A stretch of DNA of 35,939 nucleotides from Planctomycetota bacterium (lineage in GTDB: Bacteria; Planctomycetota; JACOTG01; JAJDCM01): contig JAJDCM010000058.1 of NCBI GenBank assembly GCA_029260825.1, positions 1-35,939 of the forward strand. The letters run 5' to 3'. Every line of letters starts with the position of its first letter. Positions within the stretch are counted from its first letter, which is position 1. The position numbers and the translations under genes were made by a program. A model generated the notes under the pieces. It was not told the DNA's origin and did no database searches. It saw only the letters and a list, made by a program, of their open reading frames with translations. Shown here one piece after another: positions 1-6,947 of this stretch.

Positions 1-126
1 GATTCCTTCCGGGTTGTAACGAGAGAAGACCCTACCCCTCGTAAAGAACAACGCGAAAAGGCGAAAAACCGCGTCAAAATTACAGAAGAAGTGGTGAAGC
101 CAAGGCCCCGCGCCAGTTACGATTGA
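1..126 (+). CDS. 3' end of an unidentified gene (partial at left edge)
   Basis: Frame 1 is open from the first base to a TGA at 124-126, giving 41 residues with no start inside the window. The other two forward frames stop within the first 45 bases. The tail is highly charged, with many Lys, Arg and Glu residues and an ending rich in Pro and Arg, and looks like a disordered basic C-terminus. No family can be named. A 41-codon open frame can occur by chance, so coding status is moderately supported only. Confidence 0.4.
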   Translation, partial: DSFRVVTREDPTPRKEQREKAKNRVKITEEVVKPRPRASYD

Positions 127-153
127 CTCGAAACACCAAAAGGAGCCACTAAA

Positions 154-327
154 TTGCTATTGAACATCATGATGGCCCGGTCGAGTAGCCAGAACTCTTC
201 TCTTGACCGGCAAGGCGGACTTTCCCCTGAGCTTCTTGAACGGGAACAATCGAAAGGAATGGGACAAGGGATTTGGAGCCTACACCCTCAGACATTCCAT
301 GCCGGACTTTTCCGGGCCGAGAGGTAA
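154..327 (+). CDS. Possible small ORF, 57 aa, unknown function
   Basis: A TTG at 154 lies 9 bases after an AGGAG (141-145) and 27 bases after the stop of the preceding partial gene, so it could be the last cistron of that transcript. The 57-residue product has no recognisable motif and no clear membrane segment. Its last 40 bases overlap the 3' end of the convergent glycosyltransferase gene, which argues against it. An ATG pair at 169-174 is an alternative start. Low confidence; listed because the ribosome-binding site is good. Confidence 0.2.
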   Translation: MLLNIMMARSSSQNSSLDRQGGLSPELLEREQSKGMGQGIWSLHPQTFHAGLFRAER

Positions 328-1202
328 TCCGCCAGGAGCGAGAAGCTCGATCCCTCCTGCCGAAGAAACTCCTTGCAGCGAGAAAGAATGCACATATCGA
401 TCAGCGCCTCGCGACCGTGTTCCAGCCGATCCGGACAGTCTTTACTCTGATGAGCGGACTCACCCGGCTTGGGGTACCACTTGTCAGCGCTGACGACCCG
501 AGCCCCGTAACGCGCTACAAACCGATCGAGCACGTCCCGGTTGTCCGTGGAGAGGAACAGATTGTTCTCGGCGAGCAATCCGTCGACTCGATCGAAACAC
601 CGCGATAAGGGAACTGTCGTCGTCTTGTCCGAGAGGCGGACGTGGACACCCATCAGGGGCTGGTTTCGCTCCAAAAACACTTCAGCTTGCGTCACGATTT
701 CCGGGGATGGTTGCAGATACTTCCGAAAGAGAATCCGGAGGATCTTATCGGTCGAGCACGTTCCGAAAAAGGCCCGTTTGTGCCGGTCCGGAAAACCTTC
801 GATATTGTGGCCGTAGTCCCACATCACGCGCACGTCGGCGGCGCAATCGAGGTCGAGAGGGTCGCCGCGCAGGAGATGCTCTTTTTCGCCAGCCGAAAGA
901 GCCGCATCCAGCTGATCCCCACGATCGCCAACCGACATGGTGAGGTGATCTCGCCAGATCAAAGGCGAGACGCTCAACGCCTCCAGGCACGACCACGCCT
1001 CGTTGCTCTTCGGTATATGGTGAAGCTGCAGGAGCTCATCGAAGACGTTTCGCCCATCGTGTGAGTAAGTGTAGTCCGACCAGTCAACGATCATCACACG
1101 CCGGGTAACAAGGGCGTAGAAGACGGCATGAGCCGTGAACAGCATGCGATTGCCCAGGCCAGCCTTGCCTTTCACGACAAGATAGCGGCTTGTTCCCTTC
1201 AA
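288..1202 (-). CDS. Fucosyltransferase-like glycosyltransferase (NodZ/GT23- or GT11-like)
   Basis: About 304 aa, predicted cytoplasmic. Near the N-terminus it carries the nucleotide-sugar motif GLGNRM after a short beta strand (YLVVKGKAG), then an AIDW-type strand (MIVDWSD). In the C-terminal half it has GVHVRLSD, the H-x-R signature of GDP-fucose transferases, and STDNRDV followed by an Asp/Met-Cys helix and GSSFS near the end. This order matches the NodZ/FUT8/O-FucT-like fold; donor and acceptor are inferred, not shown. The longest frame starts at a TTG at 1292. I prefer the TTG at 1202, because GGAGG (complement of 1213-1217) sits 8-10 bases upstream and the domain begins immediately after. 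It is monocistronic on the minus strand and divergent from the next gene pair. Confidence 0.55.
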   Translation of the reverse strand: MKGTSRYLVVKGKAGLGNRMLFTAHAVFYALVTRRVMIVDWSDYTYSHDGRNVFDELLQLHHIPKSNEAWSCLEALSVSPLIWRDHLTMSVGDRGDQLDAALSAGEKEHLLRGDPLDLDCAADVRVMWDYGHNIEGFPDRHKRAFFGTCSTDKILRILFRKYLQPSPEIVTQAEVFLERNQPLMGVHVRLSDKTTTVPLSRCFDRVDGLLAENNLFLSTDNRDVLDRFVARYGARVVSADKWYPKPGESAHQSKDCPDRLEHGREALIDMCILSRCKEFLRQEGSSFSLLADYLSARKSPAWNV

Positions 1203-1386
1203 GAGAGTCTGGCCTCCGCGTAAATTCGGTTGTTGTCGTGCCGGAACTCCCGGAGTTTTGAGGCTCGGGACGGTGAGTGAAAAGAACCGCAATCAGAGGA
1301 GATTGTCCGAAACCAGTTATACATGACGGTCATCGCGCTAGCGCCCCATTTCCGGGCTCTAGCCCTCTCAGGAGCGTTGTCAGGGA

Positions 1387-1442
1387 AAACCCGCAGGGGC
1401 ATCGGGACCGACCCGGATCGGCACCGGGGAAACCCGCAGGGG
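1387..1442. repeat. Two 13-bp direct repeats in the divergent intergenic region
   Basis: AAACCCGCAGGGG occurs at 1387-1399 and again at 1430-1442, with similar G-rich flanks. The 43-bp period lies between the glycosyltransferase start and the ATG at 1568. The rest of 1293-1567 has no supportable gene and no convincing hairpin. The repeat could be a regulatory site or the trace of a mobile repeat; nothing decides between them. Confidence 0.45.
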
Positions 1443-1567
1443 TAGCCCGTCGGAGTCGGGGAAATTTCCAATGAGTGGGTGGGAAAGCTCCCATAGTCCC
1501 TTGTATTCGATCTGGGTAGTCTTCTGCGTTGGTTCTTTCAGTCCTATTCAAAGGGGAGTTTGCGACC

Positions 1568-1768
1568 ATGTTATCCGTAATCAAACGCCTGGTTTGCAAA
1601 GTTGGATTCGCGGCAATCTTCCTTGCCGTCCTCTTTGCCACAGCTCCCGAGAAAGACTCTCAACGAAGAAGAAGCAGGTCCTCGGAATCCGTCGAGAAGG
1701 TTCGCGACCAGCTGATTTTGGCCAGTAAGGAAGCCGCCATCTCGACTCAAATCGTGATCAGCAAATGA
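1568..1768 (+). CDS. Small membrane or exported protein, 66 aa
   Basis: ATG at 1568 is preceded by GGGGAG at good spacing, so I use it rather than the longer frame from 1529. The product begins with a Lys/Arg-containing stretch and a hydrophobic segment of about 17 residues (residues 10-27), then a basic, Ser/Arg-rich and polar tail. It could be a signal peptide with a short mature peptide, or a one-pass membrane peptide. Its TGA overlaps the ATG of the next gene by four bases (ATGA), which implies translational coupling to the receiver-like protein. No family recognised. Confidence 0.5.
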   Translation: MLSVIKRLVCKVGFAAIFLAVLFATAPEKDSQRRRSRSSESVEKVRDQLILASKEAAISTQIVISK

Positions 1769-2184
1769 AACAACATCCCCTGAACGTCCTGCTGATTGAC
1801 TCCTCGGAATCCCGCGGGAATCGTTTTGGCAATCTTCTTGCGGAGCTCCCCGAGCTCGACCTCAAGTTTGACCGGGTTGACTCGAGAAGAGATTGCGTCT
1901 TGGCCCTGGCTCATTCGCGAATCAACTTCGTGTTTCTGCGAGAGGAGGAAGAACGAGAAAGCGCGCTCGGCACGACTCAGAGAATTCGCAAGGCAGGCCA
2001 CATCATGCCAGTCGTCTTACTTCGAGACGATGCCACAAAGGTCAGCTCAGCCCAGTTCCTCCGGGCGGGCGGGGACGCGTGGATCGACGATTCAGAGATG
2101 AACGTCCTCTCCGTTCGCGAGAGCATGAACCGAGCGGAGATGCATCACATCCGACGACGAGCCGACCTCCAGCTTCTTTCCTAG
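1765..2184 (+). CDS. Degenerate response-regulator receiver domain protein, 139 aa
   Basis: The length and strand pattern fit a single CheY-like receiver domain: VLLIDSS at residues 8-14, a hydrophobic beta-3 strand (INFVFLRE) near residue 55, PVVLLRDD near 85 and FLRAGGDAWIDD near 100. The usual catalytic residues are altered. The acidic pair after beta-1 is reduced to one Asp. The phospho-acceptor strand ends in Arg-Glu rather than an Asp followed by a loop. The conserved Lys after beta-5 is replaced by acidic residues. It is therefore likely a non-phosphorylated pseudo-receiver working by protein-protein contact. It is coupled to the upstream small ORF by ATGA and has no output domain. The next gene is convergent, 17 bases away. 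Confidence 0.55.
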   Translation: MKQHPLNVLLIDSSESRGNRFGNLLAELPELDLKFDRVDSRRDCVLALAHSRINFVFLREEEERESALGTTQRIRKAGHIMPVVLLRDDATKVSSAQFLRAGGDAWIDDSEMNVLSVRESMNRAEMHHIRRRADLQLLS

Positions 2185-2201
2185 CAGCCATGTCTTCCAA
2201 G

Positions 2202-3320
2202 TCACTCTTGCTCGACTGAGGCCGCCCTTGCAATGCGTAAACGAACTCGCCTACCCTCCAGCTCAAACGTCGTCTCTGCAACAACCCTCTCCAGCCCGGT
2301 GCGCCTGAGCTGGACACAACAAGTTCGTTGACGAAAGAGATCCGATCCTCGATCCACGGCTCGAGGGATTGATCCTCCGGCATCCCATTCCACCTCAATC
2401 GGCTCATCCAGAACGAGTCCGGCCTCACGACGTAATTGCTGGACACGACGAGTCAGATCACGAACAACCCTCTCATCGGTTCGCTCTTCTTCCAGGGTTG
2501 TCTCGAATACCAGCTCGTACCGATCCGGAACGATTCGTTGCGGCGGTTCCAGAATCAAACGCTGAACATTCGATTGGGCAAGAATGTACGCCTCGTTGGC
2601 AAGAAGGCGCCAACTGGTCTCAACATCTTTTGGGCAAAGGCGGAGTCCGGGAAGCGGCTGCTTGAGGGAAAGGCGACCCTCCTGCCGAAGAGCTTTCGCC
2701 CTCCTCACCGCAATTCGAGCAACATGCATTCCACGCAGAATATCTCGATCCATCATGGCTTTTTGCTGCCGCGGATAGGAAGTCAAAGAAGGACAATTGT
2801 CCGCGGGAAGACTACGGCCAAGATTCTCATACAATCCTCTCATGGTCTCCTTCATGAGAGGATAGAGAAGTCGGATCAAGATCAGAAGAACCTCATGGAG
2901 CGTGGTAAACGCCGCCCTCTGGTCTGCCTCGCTGACGGCTCGCACGAATCGCGGACGACTCTCTCGCACGTAGCGACGAGAAACGTCATGAATGAGGTCA
3001 CTGATACGACGAAATTCCCTCTCTTCTTTTCCTCTCTGACGAATCTTGCGCAGCGAAATCACGACTCGCTGCGTTCTGGCCAGGATCCACCGATCGAGGT
3101 TGGTCAGAGCCAGGTTTGACGGAGGGCGCTTTCCAAGATAGGGCGATCCGGCGTTGGCATGGATGACAAAGAAATGCACCGTGTGAAAAAAGCGATGCAT
3201 GGCCTTTGTGCCGGACTCTCCGAGCGCAAAGGCGGTGAGCTCTTTTGCCAATCGATCGGCCGGGGGAATTTCTACCGGAGTAAAAACGTCGGGTTCTCGA
3301 AAAGAATGGTTCAGCCTCAA
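2202..3320 (-). CDS. Free-standing IleRS C-terminal (anticodon-binding) paralogue, 372 aa
   Basis: The protein aligns by eye with the C-terminal third of the isoleucyl-tRNA synthetase at 16202-19767. LDRWILARTQ matches [21 protein letters not shown] matches [25 protein letters not shown] matches [13 protein letters not shown], and RDLTRRVQQLRREAGL matches [16 protein letters not shown]. The Rossmann catalytic core, HIGH and KMSKS motifs and the editing domain are absent. The segment corresponding to roughly 60 residues around the LGPRHGK motif of the full enzyme is also missing. The longest frame starts at TTG 3320; the site is weak, and ATG codons near residue 41 are alternatives. It may be an RNA-binding relative of IleRS or a decaying second ileS whose 3' part is still open. 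An open frame of 372 codons favours recent or continuing selection. Confidence 0.6.
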   Translation of the reverse strand: MRLNHSFREPDVFTPVEIPPADRLAKELTAFALGESGTKAMHRFFHTVHFFVIHANAGSPYLGKRPPSNLALTNLDRWILARTQRVVISLRKIRQRGKEEREFRRISDLIHDVSRRYVRESRPRFVRAVSEADQRAAFTTLHEVLLILIRLLYPLMKETMRGLYENLGRSLPADNCPSLTSYPRQQKAMMDRDILRGMHVARIAVRRAKALRQEGRLSLKQPLPGLRLCPKDVETSWRLLANEAYILAQSNVQRLILEPPQRIVPDRYELVFETTLEEERTDERVVRDLTRRVQQLRREAGLVLDEPIEVEWDAGGSIPRAVDRGSDLFRQRTCCVQLRRTGLERVVAETTFELEGRRVRLRIARAASVEQE

Positions 3321-3420
3321 CGTTCTGTTTTTCCCTCAATCATCCACTCGATGGTGTCTCTCCCGAGCGCAGTGCAACAGCTCGTCCATTGCCCGGAAAC
3401 AGAAAAGAGAATAGCACCTG
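3317..3420 (-). pseudogene. Frame-shifted remnant of the IleRS region upstream of the paralogue
   Basis: Just upstream of the 3320 start, in another frame, the minus strand encodes LGRDTIEWMIEG. It matches [12 protein letters not shown] of the full IleRS, the helix following the KMSKS loop. A third frame immediately before it reads AMDELLHCA, which would join smoothly to LGRDT after a one-base shift. This suggests the paralogue once extended further towards a catalytic domain and has lost reading frame here. The remnant disappears before the GntR promoter at 3556. An alternative is a coupled small ORF (3317-3556) with a TTGA overlap. Confidence 0.35.
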
Positions 3421-3555
3421 CTCGAAGAGGCACGGCAAGAGCTTCTCCCAGGCAACCTACAACCTCACAACCGGGACAACCTCTACATGCCAAAACACTC
3501 CAGAATGTCGATCCGGCTGATTTCATTCGCTCTTGGTAAATTTCTGACAAAAGCA

Positions 3556-3585
3556 TTGACCTACTGTACTAGATCAAATAGAACA
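3556..3585 (+). promoter_or_regulatory. Promoter with inverted-repeat operator for the GntR/ABC operon
   Basis: TTGACC at 3556-3561 is followed after 17 bases by TAGAAC at 3579-3584, a good -35 with a modest -10. An inverted repeat, TGTACTA (3565-3571), seven bases, TAGAACA (3579-3585), has six of seven positions paired and overlaps the spacer and -10. GntR proteins of the YtrA group usually repress their own operon by binding such a site. The GTG of the regulator is 65 bases downstream. Confidence 0.5.
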
Positions 3586-3650
3586 ATAGCATCAGTCAGC
3601 GGGAGAACCCCGCGGCAAGACCATTCGTTTCAATCAGGAAGAACAACACG

Positions 3651-4052
3651 GTGCTGATTCGGATCGATCCACAATCGCCCGACCCCATCTTCGAGCAGAT
3701 CGCTTTTCAGATCAAAGGAGCGGTGGCGCGAGGAGACCTTTCAGACGGGGATAAACTCCCGTCCGTTCGTGAACTGGCAAAGGACGTGTCGGTGAACCCA
3801 AACACCGTGATCCGTTCTTACGAAGTCCTCGAGCGCGAGGGGGTCATTCTGCGACGACAAGGGTCCGGCTGCTTTATTACCGGAAAAACGAGCATGCTCA
3901 ACGACGACGAGCGGAAAAGACAGCTCTCTTTGTTGATGCGCCGCACGGTAACCGAAGCCTACCACCTCGGGTTTAGCTCGGAGGATATCCGCAAATCCCT
4001 GGATGTTGGTCTACGTGGCGTACATTTTCGCAAAGAGAAGAGAAAGAAATGA
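3651..4052 (+). CDS. GntR-family transcriptional regulator, YtrA type
   Basis: A protein of 133 aa starting at GTG 3651, with AGGAAG about 10 bases upstream. Residues 10-75 form the GntR winged helix: PIFEQIAFQIKGAV, then LPSVRELAKDVSVNPNTVIR as the recognition helix-turn-helix, then the wing GVILRRQGSGCFI. The C-terminal part (80-133) is a short helical dimerisation segment, as in the YtrA subfamily, rather than a large ligand domain. Its last four bases overlap the ATPase start (ATGA). By family precedent it represses the ABC transporter operon it heads and is relieved by a cell-envelope signal; the signal itself is not evident here. The inverted repeat at 3565-3585 is the likely operator. 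Confidence 0.88.
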   Translation: MLIRIDPQSPDPIFEQIAFQIKGAVARGDLSDGDKLPSVRELAKDVSVNPNTVIRSYEVLEREGVILRRQGSGCFITGKTSMLNDDERKRQLSLLMRRTVTEAYHLGFSSEDIRKSLDVGLRGVHFRKEKRKK

Positions 4053-4969
4053 CAGCTCCCTCCATCGAGTTCAACAACGTCTACCGGCACTTCGACAGCA
4101 ATGAAGTCCTTCGGGGCATGTCTCTCGAAGTCAAACCGGGAGAAATCTACGCTTTGCTGGGCCGCAACGGTTGTGGAAAGTCCACGGCAATTCGCACCCT
4201 GATGGGGTTTATTCAACCCACTCACGGTGTTGCCTCTCTCCTTTCCGTGGACAGCCAGAAGCTAACCCCGGAACATCGCGGAAGAATCGGCTACGTGTCC
4301 GAAGGGCACCGACTCTACTCCACAATGCGAGTCAGCGATGCCATCGCCTTCGAGAACGGAACGCGTCCCAATTTTCGCCTCGACGAGGCAAAGAAGGCAG
4401 TGGCCCGGTGCGGGCTTCCCCTTCGCTCCTACATAGGAATTCTCTCTCGCGGACAAAAGGCTCAGCTATCGCTCATTCTTGCTGCGTCCGGAAAGCCCGA
4501 AGTTCTGATCTTCGACGACCCGGCCCTGGGTCTTGATGTGGTCATGCGACGGGAGTTTCTCGATGCCATGATCGACATCCTGAGCGATCAAGGGGCAAGC
4601 GTCCTTTTCTCATCTCACGTCATGACCGATGTCGAACGAATCGCCGACCGGGTGGGAATTCTTCACAACGGCCGCATGATCGTGGACGCAACCCTCGACG
4701 ACTTGAAACGCAGGGTTGAGCGACGATCTCTTCAGGGGAGCGCCGATCCGGATCTACTCCGATCTCCAAGCATCTTGAATATCCGGGCCCGCCGACAGGG
4801 AATGGACATCACTTTTCTCGACCTTGACCGAGAAACCGAAGCCCGATTCCAGGCGAGCGGAAACCTGTCTGAAGCTCAATCTCTAAACCTCGAGGAACTC
4901 TTTCTGGATCTGGTTACTGAATCCGGACCCAGCAGCCTCCTCTCCGAACCCGTCGGGACATTGTCATGA
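4049..4969 (+). CDS. ABC transporter ATP-binding protein
   Basis: The 306-aa cytoplasmic ATPase has Walker A GRNGCGKST at residues 38-46, an acidic Q-loop position (GYVSEGH), the signature LSRGQ at 132-136, Walker B VLIFDD at 152-157 with D-loop PALGLD, and the H-loop His at 190. The residue after Walker B that is normally the catalytic Glu is Asp (FDDP), which may slow hydrolysis. The 110 residues after the H-loop form a C-terminal extension without recognised motif. It overlaps GntR upstream and the permease downstream by four bases each, so all three are translated as a unit. It most likely powers the permease encoded next, as YtrB-like ATPases do. Confidence 0.9.
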   Translation: MTAPSIEFNNVYRHFDSNEVLRGMSLEVKPGEIYALLGRNGCGKSTAIRTLMGFIQPTHGVASLLSVDSQKLTPEHRGRIGYVSEGHRLYSTMRVSDAIAFENGTRPNFRLDEAKKAVARCGLPLRSYIGILSRGQKAQLSLILAASGKPEVLIFDDPALGLDVVMRREFLDAMIDILSDQGASVLFSSHVMTDVERIADRVGILHNGRMIVDATLDDLKRRVERRSLQGSADPDLLRSPSILNIRARRQGMDITFLDLDRETEARFQASGNLSEAQSLNLEELFLDLVTESGPSSLLSEPVGTLS

Positions 4970-6933
4970 AGGCACTCATCCGAAAAGACCTGAACTGGCT
5001 CAGTTTGTTTCTGGGGGCAGGACTCGGGCTCATCACGTTCACCCTCGCCACGGAAGGGTTCAACGAGCAGTGGTCTTCACCCTGGAATCGTTGGCTCGAC
5101 GTCATCTTTCCCGTCATGTGGGTGAGTGGGCTGGTCTTTGGCATCTTCGCGGCGTTGCGGGAAGAGTTGACCCGCACAACCGAATTTCTCCTCCATCGTC
5201 CGGTAAGCCCCACCAAGATCTTCCTCGTTCGAACTTTCAGCTGCCTTGGAATTGTTGTCTTATGGCAGACCATTCCGGTCCTCCTCCATCTTGGAGTGGC
5301 AACCCAGAGCGACAACTGGCCCATCTATCATCCTTCGAAGGTCCTCGAATACTTCGCGCTTGGAACCCCGACTCTCTGCTGCTTTTGCCTGGGATATTTT
5401 GCCGGGACACTCCCGGGAAATCCACTGACTCGACTCATCCTGGGGGGCATCGTGGGATTCCCGATTTGCGCCATCACTTACCGACTCTTCCTTCCCATCG
5501 GAGACGGGTTCGAGTCGTCTCTTCTTCTTTTCGTTGGCTATCACCTGATCGTTGGTGCGATTCTTCTCTTTGCTGCCCACGGAAACCAGACATCAAGAAA
5601 CGATCCGGATCGCCCGCTCTCGGTCCGTTACGTTCTCATCACCGGCGGATGCCTCGTGGCAGGAGGAATGGTGGCCACCGGACTGGGCGTTGCCCCACTT
5701 CAAGATTCTCTCCAACGCACTCTGTGCGGACTCTATCCACGAATCATCGAATCAACGCAAGGCACTCTGCTCAGCGTGACCCGTCACAACATCGGACGGA
5801 TTGCGGTTGACGAAAATCATCGGCCCGTCAAACCTCAACTGGTGATCGAAGACAAACAAAAAAGCACATGGAGCTACTTCCACCAGGACCGAGAGGACAA
5901 CCGGAATATCCGACACAAATGGTACGAGATCAACCACACCCGGTTTGACGGAGAATGGAGACACCTCGGCTGGGGCAGCAATCAGAGCTGGGTGGCCTAC
6001 CTCCATTATCCCGACGGGCTCATCACCCTGACAACATTCGCTGACCGAGACCGAGGTATCGAACCTGCGTCACAAACCTTCGGAAAAGGAAAGGGAAACG
6101 AGCCCTTCTCCGCCAAGGCCAAGATCCTCGACTCCTCGAGGTCCAGGAAGCAAGTCTTGATCGGTGACCCCGAAGACGGACTCATCTGGTCCTGTCATTT
6201 TCACGGCGACAACCCGAGCCTGGTCAGTCACTCCCTTCCGGATGGAGACCGGTTCAAGGACTGGGCAAGACAAATCGCTCCGTCCAGATCGTTTGGATTG
6301 CGGTTTTGGGAGCAGGACGATCAACCCGATGACGAACCACCTTCCTATGGAATCCAGGGACACAACAATCTCTACGTTTATGCCAAGAGCAAGATCACGG
6401 TCGCTTCTCCTGAAATAAAAGAATTCGTTCGATACGACAGGGAACCTCCGGTAGTAGCTCTCACCACGGACCCGATCTCCTCTCAGGTCGAACTCCGGAA
6501 TGACCGCGGCGAAGTCGTCATCCGCCATGACTATGCTCTCAGAACAGTTCCGGAAAAGATCGTCGGCAATCTCTGTCTGTTGGCGAGCCTTCTTCGAACT
6601 CCGCTTTTTCAATGGATCGGGATGTATCCATCCCGGGATCGCAGCAACTTTCGTGACGCCATCATCTTTGACCCTCTGATCACGGGCGGCAAACGAAAGG
6701 GGCTCGTAGCCGGCAATCTTGCGATCGCACTACTCCTTTCGTTTATTGCCCATCGACGACTCAAGAAAATGGGCACCGACAGGAAGAGACGGTGGCTCTG
6801 GGTATTCTTCATTCTGCTTGGCGGCCTTATCAGCTTCATCCTTTATCGGTTCCTCGAGACGAATCGTGCCCATCGCGCCGTGCACGTTCTGAACCCTGAT
6901 GAAGCGACTCCCTATTTGATCAAAAGCGCCTGA
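4966..6933 (+). CDS. ABC-2-type permease with large extracytoplasmic domain, 655 aa
   Basis: It starts at an ATG overlapping the ATPase stop (ATGA). The first 245 residues contain about seven hydrophobic segments (near 12-28, 46-67, 86-110, 128-150, 155-177, 183-203 and 222-245) and begin with the short RKDL amphipathic start typical of ABC-2 permeases. Residues about 250-585 form a soluble domain rich in Trp, Tyr and His that resembles beta-propeller-like repeats (repeated W-aromatic-hydrophobic strands), predicted outside the membrane. Two more membrane segments follow (about 585-600 and 615-635). The plain ABC-2 permease is about 250-300 aa, so this is an enlarged form. Fourteen bases separate it from the S41 protease gene. 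The substrate is unknown. Confidence 0.7.
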   Translation: MKALIRKDLNWLSLFLGAGLGLITFTLATEGFNEQWSSPWNRWLDVIFPVMWVSGLVFGIFAALREELTRTTEFLLHRPVSPTKIFLVRTFSCLGIVVLWQTIPVLLHLGVATQSDNWPIYHPSKVLEYFALGTPTLCCFCLGYFAGTLPGNPLTRLILGGIVGFPICAITYRLFLPIGDGFESSLLLFVGYHLIVGAILLFAAHGNQTSRNDPDRPLSVRYVLITGGCLVAGGMVATGLGVAPLQDSLQRTLCGLYPRIIESTQGTLLSVTRHNIGRIAVDENHRPVKPQLVIEDKQKSTWSYFHQDREDNRNIRHKWYEINHTRFDGEWRHLGWGSNQSWVAYLHYPDGLITLTTFADRDRGIEPASQTFGKGKGNEPFSAKAKILDSSRSRKQVLIGDPEDGLIWSCHFHGDNPSLVSHSLPDGDRFKDWARQIAPSRSFGLRFWEQDDQPDDEPPSYGIQGHNNLYVYAKSKITVASPEIKEFVRYDREPPVVALTTDPISSQVELRNDRGEVVIRHDYALRTVPEKIVGNLCLLASLLRTPLFQWIGMYPSRDRSNFRDAIIFDPLITGGKRKGLVAGNLAIALLLSFIAHRRLKKMGTDRKRRWLWVFFILLGGLISFILYRFLETNRAHRAVHVLNPDEATPYLIKSA

Positions 6934-6947
6934 AAAAGGAGCACACC

